NCBI GenBank assembly: GCA_963576735.1
Contig: OY755181.1
Span: 992,001-1,056,000 of the forward strand
Direction: 5' to 3'
Source of the DNA: Bedellia somnulentella
Taxonomy: Eukaryota > Arthropoda > Insecta > Lepidoptera > Bedelliidae
DNA length: 64,000 nt
A model generated the notes under the pieces. It was not told the DNA's origin. It saw only the letters and a program-made list of their open reading frames with translations, and did no database searches. How positions within the stretch are numbered: the stretch's first letter is position 1; every line of letters starts with the position of its first letter. A program made the position numbers and the translations under genes. Below are positions 38,101 through 47,100 of this stretch, in pieces.

Positions 38101-41100
38101 AATATAAGTGCTAGGAAACATTCAGTTAAACTTAAAACAATGTTATATTACAATTTTGTATCATTCATAAACTAATAATGAGGTTAGTAAAACGTGTCAC
38201 ATACATAACAGTAGGTATGTTCCAATAATCCAACGTAGCAACCAATTTATAGAGGCGATTAAACAAGGTGTCGTAGTAGATGAAAAATAAGACTTAATTA
38301 GTTATTTATATTATATTGTCGTGTAGTGTCGGCTTAGAATAGCACTACCCCATTTCTTCCGGTGGGTGTACGTAAGAGGCGACTAACGGTATTGGGGCTA
38401 TAAGGAATTTTTGGGCGATGCGGTTGAAGACCCATCACCAAAAACCTTTATTTTACCATCTTTTCCCCACTCAACTTTCCGAAAGTGGCTGAGGAATTTC
38501 TAATTCCTTAGCTCTGGCTACCCCTTCTAGGCATTTATAGCCGTGAGTATATGTATGTATGTGTGTTATATTATATTATGCCGTGTAGTGTTGGATTAGA
38601 ACAGTGCTACCCCATTTTGTCCCGTGGGTGTTCGTAAGAGGCAACTAAAGGTGTTGGGACTTTAAGTGATTTTTAGGCGATGTGGTTGGAGACCCATCAC
38701 TAAAAACATTTACTTTACTATTATTTCCTCACTCAACTTCCAAAAGTGGCTGTTTTTTCCGAAGCTTTAGCTACCCCTTCTAGGGATTTATACCCGTGAG
38801 GATATGTACGTATGTATAAAAAATACGGAAACTAACAAATTTTGCAATTAATTTTTTTCTGACCCTAATTCAAAAGTTATAATTTATTTTTACAATATTA
38901 TTAATCTTACTTAACATAGTTTTATATGGATTCATAATAAAACTATAAAGATTTTATGGAAAAAAATATGATTGAAAAGAAATTTGCATGGCACTGTATC
39001 TACAGTAATATTTAAGCGCACGACAAAATGTTGTTGGTCAACCGACTTTGTACATTTCTTTCACGATGTTTCTACACTGCATTTGGAAACATCTCCGATT
39101 TTCGTCAAAAACAAAGTATTGGACACTACCCAATCAGCTGATTGAAGCTTGGCAAACATTTCAGAAATAAGTATCGTGTTATTTCGAACTAATGTTTGTT
39201 TTCTTTGAGCCAAGTTTCATACTTTTATTTGTGTCGTTACTAAATCGGCATCGAATCGAAATTTTGCGTAGTTTTTCTGCTATTTTATTTTTATATTCAG
39301 TTTATGGAAAATGTACTTTGGAAAATATATGGTATATTTTTTAACGAAACGAGTGATTAACACATCTGGGTTCATCTAGGTTATCATTTCTAAATTCAGG
39401 TTCTTTTTTTCGAATATGCACGATAAGAAAATAGTAAAATTAATATTGAAAGAGACTAAGTTAAACATAAATTACTTGCTGCAAAGTAAGCTTCTGACTG
39501 AAAATCGTTTTCAAAGGCAAAAAGCCTTTAAAGTATGCTAAGCCGGAAGCCGACTTTTTGCCTTTGTGAGCACTACTATTGTTTTCACCATGTTTAACAT
39601 TAATTATATTTTTTGTTTTTGTGATTTAAGTTTAAGTTGTCTTTGCCTTATTTTATATTTTATTGTTGTGCCCTCAGGCAATGAATAAATAATCTCTTTC
39701 TTTCTTTATCTGAATGTTTCAGTCAAAGAAATACTAGTGACATTAGTACTGGAGATTATTAGCAACATCTGAAAGGAGATGTTAGCAGCAAGCTGTACGA
39801 AGCATTCGTGCGTGCATCTTACTGTAAGTAATTGCACTGAGAACGCAAGTTAGTTCTATGGACGTGTACAAGTTCATTGTTTGAGTACGTACACGTTTTA
39901 TACTCGAATGATTTCGTCAACTTCATACAGATAGTCATAGCTATAAATACCTAAAAGGGGTAGCCAGAGCTTCGGAATAATAAATTCCTCAGTCACATTT
40001 GGAAGTTGATAGAGGATAAAATAGTAAAAATAGAGTATCGTTGGTGAGGGGTCTCCAACCGCATCGCCTAAAAATCACTTAAGAGCCCCAATACCTTAAG
40101 TCACCTCTTACGATCATACATGGAAAGAAAGGGGGTAGTGCTACACGGCAAAATACTATAAGAAATATATAAATAAATACAGACATATAACACAGATTAA
40201 GTTTCCCTAGAAAGTTACAATGACCTGATATTGCTACTATTAAATATACGGCTAAGAACGTACATTCATATTTATTATATAAATTAATGCTTTGAGCGGG
40301 ATTTGAACTTGTGGCAATAAAGATGTTGCTAATAAATAAATAATAAATAAAGGAAAGAAAAATTTCGACACTAGCGGGGATCCGGGATTTCCTTTATTTA
40401 TCCTTTATACTTACTTACTTATACTCACGCCCATTGTTCCCATTGGGGTAGGCAGAGACTATAGGTCGCCGCTTTGTACGATCCAGGCAAATCTCTCTTG
40501 CTTCTGTTACATTCATCATTCTTCTCATACATACTCTTTTATTCTTCATACTTCGGACGCCGGCCTTTTTGAGCAAACACTCTATTTGGTCCAGGTGTGT
40601 CCTCCGTGGTCGTCCTCTACTCACATTACCTTCCACATTGGCTCTATAGATCTCTTTCACCACTTTACTGTCATCCATCCTCTCTATGTGCTCAAACCAC
40701 CTTAACATTCCTTTCACTATCTTGCACACTACGTCATCTTTCACACCTAAACGTTCACGAATTACACTATTTTTCACTCTGTCGCACAACCTTACATTAC
40801 ATATAATTCTGAGGGATCTCATTTCCGCTGCATTCACTCTACTTTCATGCCTCTTTTGCCATGCTAACCATTCACTACTATACATCAGCGTAGGAACCAA
40901 TACAGCATTGTGAACATTCGCGCCTTTTCAGAAAAGGACTGGCTCGACATTAGACTGTTTATGGCTCCATTTACCGCATTTCCCTTTTTAACTTTCCTTT
41001 CAATATCTTGCATTTTCCGTCCCTTGTAAACAAACTTCCCAGATACACAAACTCTTTCACTTGTTCTACTTTCTTGCCCCCTATAGTAATCTCACATTCT

Positions 41101-44100
41101 TTCATACTTTTCTCTCTCTCGAAAACCATTGTCTTAGTTTTGTCTACATTCACTCGCATGCCCTTTCTTTCAAAGACTTACACGTATATTCACCATCTCT
41201 TCTAACTCATTTACCGTTGATGCAAGTAATACTTGATCGTCAGCGTATAAGAGGCATTTAATGATGAATCCTCCCATTCTCAGACCATAATCACTTTTGC
41301 GTAGTTCTTTCAAACAGTCGTCCATGAACAGATTGAAGAGCCACGGAGAAGTTACACAACCCTGACGTACACCCCTAGAGATTTCAAACCAGTCCGTGTT
41401 TTCTCCGTTTATTCTTACACATGCACTGGAACCCTCATAGAGTGACTCCAATGCACGTATAAGTTGGCTCCCCAAACCGAACTTAGACAACACCTTCCAC
41501 AAATTCTTTCTTACTATCCTATCATACGCCTTCTCCAGATCAATGAAGGTGCAATACACTTTTTGGTTCTTTGCTAAGAACTTTTCTGTGATGCACCTTA
41601 AAGAGAAGACTTGATCCATACATCCATTCCCTTTCTAAACCCTGCTTGCACATCCCAGATTTTCTCATCAGTTTCTTTCATCACTCTTTCAATCAATACC
41701 TTAGCATACAATTTACGACAACACCAAGTAGGCTAATACCACGGTAGTTTTTTGCTACCTGGCGTGACCCTTTCCCTTTATATAGGGGCACTATCACCGC
41801 TCTGCACCAATCATTTGGAATTTTGCCAATTACCCAACACTTTCGAAAAAGGAAGAACAGCCAAGAAGCCACTAACCCTTTACCAGCCCTTAGCATTTCG
41901 ATATTAACGGTATCATACCCGCCCGCTTTCCCTAATTTCATACTTTTCATCGCTTTTACAATTTCTTCCATACTTATCCTACTTTCACACACGTTACCCA
42001 ATACTTCGTTACAAGTAATATTAATATCAATTGCTGAAGTAATGGGGTCATCCTTTTTTTCAAAGAGACCCTCGAAATAATTCTTCCATACCCTTTTTAT
42101 TCTAGTCCCATTAGTCATTAATTCACCTTTTTCATCCATTACATTTGTACTGGTATTTTGTGAAACTCCCTTTACACGTCTGATATATTTCCAAAACAAT
42201 TTTTGATTGTTTTGGAAATTATTGGAGAGTTTCTTTTCACTCCATTCTTTCAGATCTCGGTTTTTCTGCTCTATTTCATTTTTAACCATACTTTTTATCC
42301 TGTTGTATCCATCTTCGATTTTTTTGACTTTGTCATCATTTACACCCCCATACATTCGTTTATTAGCTTTTATCGCTAGTAAATCGAGCCATGCTTTCTT
42401 CTTTTCATTCACATTTTTAACCCATCAACTAGATGATGGTCTAATTTTCCTTCTACTCACTCCACAAACTTCCGTCGCACATTCAATTATCGCAGATTTC
42501 AGCGCACTACATACATCTTCAATTTCCATTTCATCCGTCATTTCTACGCAACTTAGTCTTTCATCCAATTACTTTACATATTCATCTTCTATTTTTTCAT
42601 CTTCTACTAAATTTTCTACTCTTATTCTTTTATCTTTTATTTATTAGTAATAATCCCCACATGAGGTTTTCATGAACAAAAACATTCAAATTAATAAGGA
42701 TGTTGCTTTATTTTTTTTATTTTATCAGATTTATTTCAGAAAAGCCAGAAAATATTGTTTTTCACAAGAAAACATTGTACGAAAAATAACAGGTATCTTT
42801 ATCGCATAGTGAATTGTTTGTCCGAGTAAGTGGATTCGAACTTTCAAGAAAACAGTATTCTTTGACAAAAGTCAAGAAATTAATATCTTCGTCGCAAGTA
42901 AAATTTACTTTTGAGCTTAAACGGTAAATGTTGTTATAAAACAATTTAATTTAACTCAAGTTTGTCAGTATAATAACAGCTTAACTATTGTTAAGCGGCT
43001 AACTTCCCTAAGGCTATTATGGGGTAAAAAAGGCAGAGTGACTACCCCATTTCTTCCCATGTTGGATCGTAAGAGGCGACTAAGGATATCTGGGCTTCTT
43101 AAGGGATATTTGGGCGAAGCGGTTGGAGATCCATCACCAAAAACTTTTATTTTACTACCTTTTCCCCCCTCAACTTCCAAAAGTGGCTGAGGAATTTCTT
43201 ATTCTGAAGCTCTGGCTACTCCTTCCAGGGATTTATAGCCGTGAGTATATGTATGTATGAAAAAATGACTTCTGGTGAATCAGTGTAATTCTTCTTATGA
43301 AGGCGAAAGTTCTTAGTGAGAAAAATATAAGACCGTGTTTACGAAGAATGTTCCATGTGACAGAAGCAAGTGAGATTTGTCAGGATCCTACAAAGTGGCG
43401 ATCGCTAGTCTCTGCCTACCCGAGAACAACGGGCGTGAGTATAAGTATGTAAGTAAATTTCATACTTATTTTCAATGTGTTTATGATTTATATTCATATA
43501 AATCTCATTGTATACAATTTTCCATGCAAACTTTTCTTTATAATTGAGTAAATCTTATCCCAGAGATTTATTTAAAGCGAAATTTACATAAAATAATTAT
43601 AACTCAACCTGGCTACAGCCACTTTAAATTACGGGATGCAAATTAAAACAAATTTTGGGCAATACTACTCAAGGACTGGATAACAGTAGCGGTCTGACTT
43701 TTATTACAAGTACTAAAAGGGAATAATTTACAGTAGAAATAAAAAAGTGTATTTTTAGTTGATGCATGTTTTTAGAATGCTTATTTGACGATATCGGGGT
43801 GTAATATTGCAACTAAAATTATTAGCAATTATATTAAACGATTGAATAGGAGGGCAAAATTATTTTTTTTGGTGATGGGCCAATAACTGTGTCGTTCAAA
43901 AATCACTTAAAAAGCCCCAACACCCTTAGTCGCTTTCTTACGTTCACCCATGGTAAGAAATAGGGAAGTGCTATTCTTAGCCGACACTACATTTATGTTT
44001 TGAAGAATGCTTACTTGACGTTATTAGGGTCTTATCTTGCAAATAAAATTATTAGTAATAATAATAAGCATTGTCGGTAAATTGTATGCAAAGGTTTTGA

Positions 44101-47100
44101 TTGAAAGAGTGATGAATGAAACGGATGATAAAATTTGGGATGTGCAAGCAGGATTTAGAAAGGGAATGGGATGTATGGACCAAATCTTCTCTTTAAGGAG
44201 CATCACCGAAAAGTTTTTAGCAAAGAACCGAAAGGTGTATTGCTCCTTCATTGATTTAGAGAAGGCGTATGATAGGGTGGTAAGAAAGTGTTTATGGGAG
44301 GTGTTATCCAAGTTCGGTTTGGGGAGTCGACTTATACGTGCACTGGTATCACTCTATGAGGATTCCAGTGCATGTGTGAGAGTAAACGGGGAAAATACTG
44401 ACTGGTTCGGGATCTCTCGGGGTGTCCGACAGGGTTGTGTAGCTTCCCCGTGGCTCTTCAATTTGTTCATGGATGACTGTTTAACAGAGTTGCGTGAAAG
44501 TGATTATGGATTGAGAATGGGTGGATTCATCATTAAATGCCTCTTATATGCCGAAGATCAAGTGCTACTTGCATCATCGGTGGCAGAGCTGCAAGAGATG
44601 ATGAATATTGCATGTGCGTCTTTTGAAAAAAAGGGAATGAGGGTGAATGTGGATAAAACAAAAACTATGGTTTTTGAGAGAGAGGTGAATATGACCGAAT
44701 GCGTGATTGAGATTAATGGTAAGAAAGTGGAACAAGTGAAAGAGTTTGTATATTTGGGAAGTTTGTTTACTAGGGATGGAAAGTGTGATGAAGATATCGA
44801 GAGAAGAGTGAAAAAGGGTAATGCGGTAAATGGAGCACTGGATAGTCTAGTTTCTAGTCAGTCGGTGTCTGAAAAGGCCCGAATGGCTATGCATGATGCT
44901 GTCCTCGTTCCTACGCTTATGTATGGCAGTGAATGTTGGGTGTGGCAGAAGAAGCATGAAAGTAGAGTGAATGCAGTAGAAATGAGATCCCTCAGAAAAG
45001 TGTGTAATGTAAGGTTATGTGATCGTGTGAGGAATGATGTGATTCGTGAAAGGTGTGGTGTAAAAGATGATATTGTAAGAAAGATAGAAAAAGGAATGTT
45101 GAGATGGTTTGGGCACATAGAGAGGATGGATGACAGTAAATTGGTGAAAGAGATATATAGAGCCAATGTGGAAGGTAATGTTAGTAGAGGACGACCCCGG
45201 AGGACACATTTGGATCAAATAGAAAATGTGGTCAAAAAGGCAGGTGTCCGCAGTATGAAGAATAAAAGAGCATGTATGAAAAGATTGATGGATGTAAACG
45301 AAGCCAGAGAGGTTTGCCAGGATCGTACAAAGTGGCGATCGATAGTCTCTGCCTACCCCAATGGGAACTAACGGCGTGAGAATATGTATGTATGTATGTA
45401 TGTAATAATAATAACATTAAATTATTCAACATGAGGGCAACTTTTATGTTGAATCTGAATTAATTAGTTTTCGATATTGTTTATAATTATATAATATGGT
45501 ATATTTCATCGTTGAATTACCTAACAAAAAGTCATCAGACTGTACTGTATACTGTACTGTACTATGAGGCTATTTTGGTCTGCATTATATGTCCATATCT
45601 ATATTTTAATTTATTAATGATATATTTTACTACGACATCGGTTCAACGTAGAGACATGACACGAACAGGTTAAAAATTACATACATACATACACACATAT
45701 ACTCACGGCTATAAATCCCTAGAAGGGGTAGCCAGAGCTAAGGAACTGGAAGTTCCTCAGCCACTTTTGGAAAGTTGAGTGGGGAAAAGATGGCAAAATA
45801 AAGGTTATTGGTGATGGGTCTCCAACCGCATCGCCCAAAATCCCTTAAAATCCTCAATACCGTTAGTAAGAAATGGGGTGGTGTTTTTCTAAGCCGACAC
45901 TACGCAGCAAAATTTAAATTAAAAATTATGATTTAATATACATATGTACATTAAATCATAATTTTACACAAGATATAAGATATAACGTAAAAAACGTGTA
46001 CTTATAAAATAATATCTTAATCGTCCATATTTGTGTATTAACAAAATTGTTGAATGTGAATATCCTATTTCTAAGCTTCAGGATCAGTTTTACTTCTAAT
46101 GAAACTTTTTGCGGTTTCTTGTGAAACTAAGATATCGATATTATATATAAACTTTATTAAGCCATTTACTTGCCTAAAAGCATCATATATATATTATTTT
46201 TAATTTAATTAACATACATACATACATATACTCACGGCTATAAATTCCTAGAAGGGGTAGCCAGAGCTAACGAATTAGAAATTTCTAAGCCACTTTTGAA
46301 AATTGCGTGGGGAAAAGATGGTAAAATAAAGGTTGTTGGTGATGGGTCTCCAACCACATCGCCCAAAAATCCCTTAAAAAGCCCCAATACCGTTAGTCGC
46401 CTCTTACGTACACCCACCAGAAGAAAAGGGGTAATGCTATTCTAAGCCGACACTACACAGCAATTAACTTAACATAACTTCAAATTAAAAACAAGAAAAT
46501 TGTTTCTGTACATTTTTGTAGACTTTAGCATAGATATTTCATTCATCATATTGTTGAACATCTACCTCACATTACTGTAATTGATCTTTCCATTCAAAGG
46601 TTGTCTGGATGAGACGCTTTTAATGATAAGACCGCAAATTGTACTTATTTTATCAAATTTGTATTTGTGTATGTGTGTTCTTTTCTTTATTGTGCATTTT
46701 AGTGTTTTCGATTCTATTCTATTATTCGAAGCCCAACTAAAATTAACGTACCATAGGTGCATTACAATCATTACATTCTACACACAATTATTAACAACAT
46801 ATTAACACAACATCCCAAAGTAATAACTATTAATTCTACAAGTTAATTACAAATCCCATCTACTAACTAAAACATACAAAACCATACACAGATAATAATG
46901 ACCATTTAAATTGACCATTTAAAAGTGGATATTACTGATCACTACAAATTAAAAAAGATCGGTAGCAAGTAAAAGTGTAGTAAAACAGGCTAAGTAAGTC
47001 TTAGTTAGCCATAGAGGACTTAAGTAAATAGAGCGGATACCAAATGTAGTTCAGTACAAAAATTGCTGAATAAATTCCGCTTAAGGGCGTCCCGAAAAAA

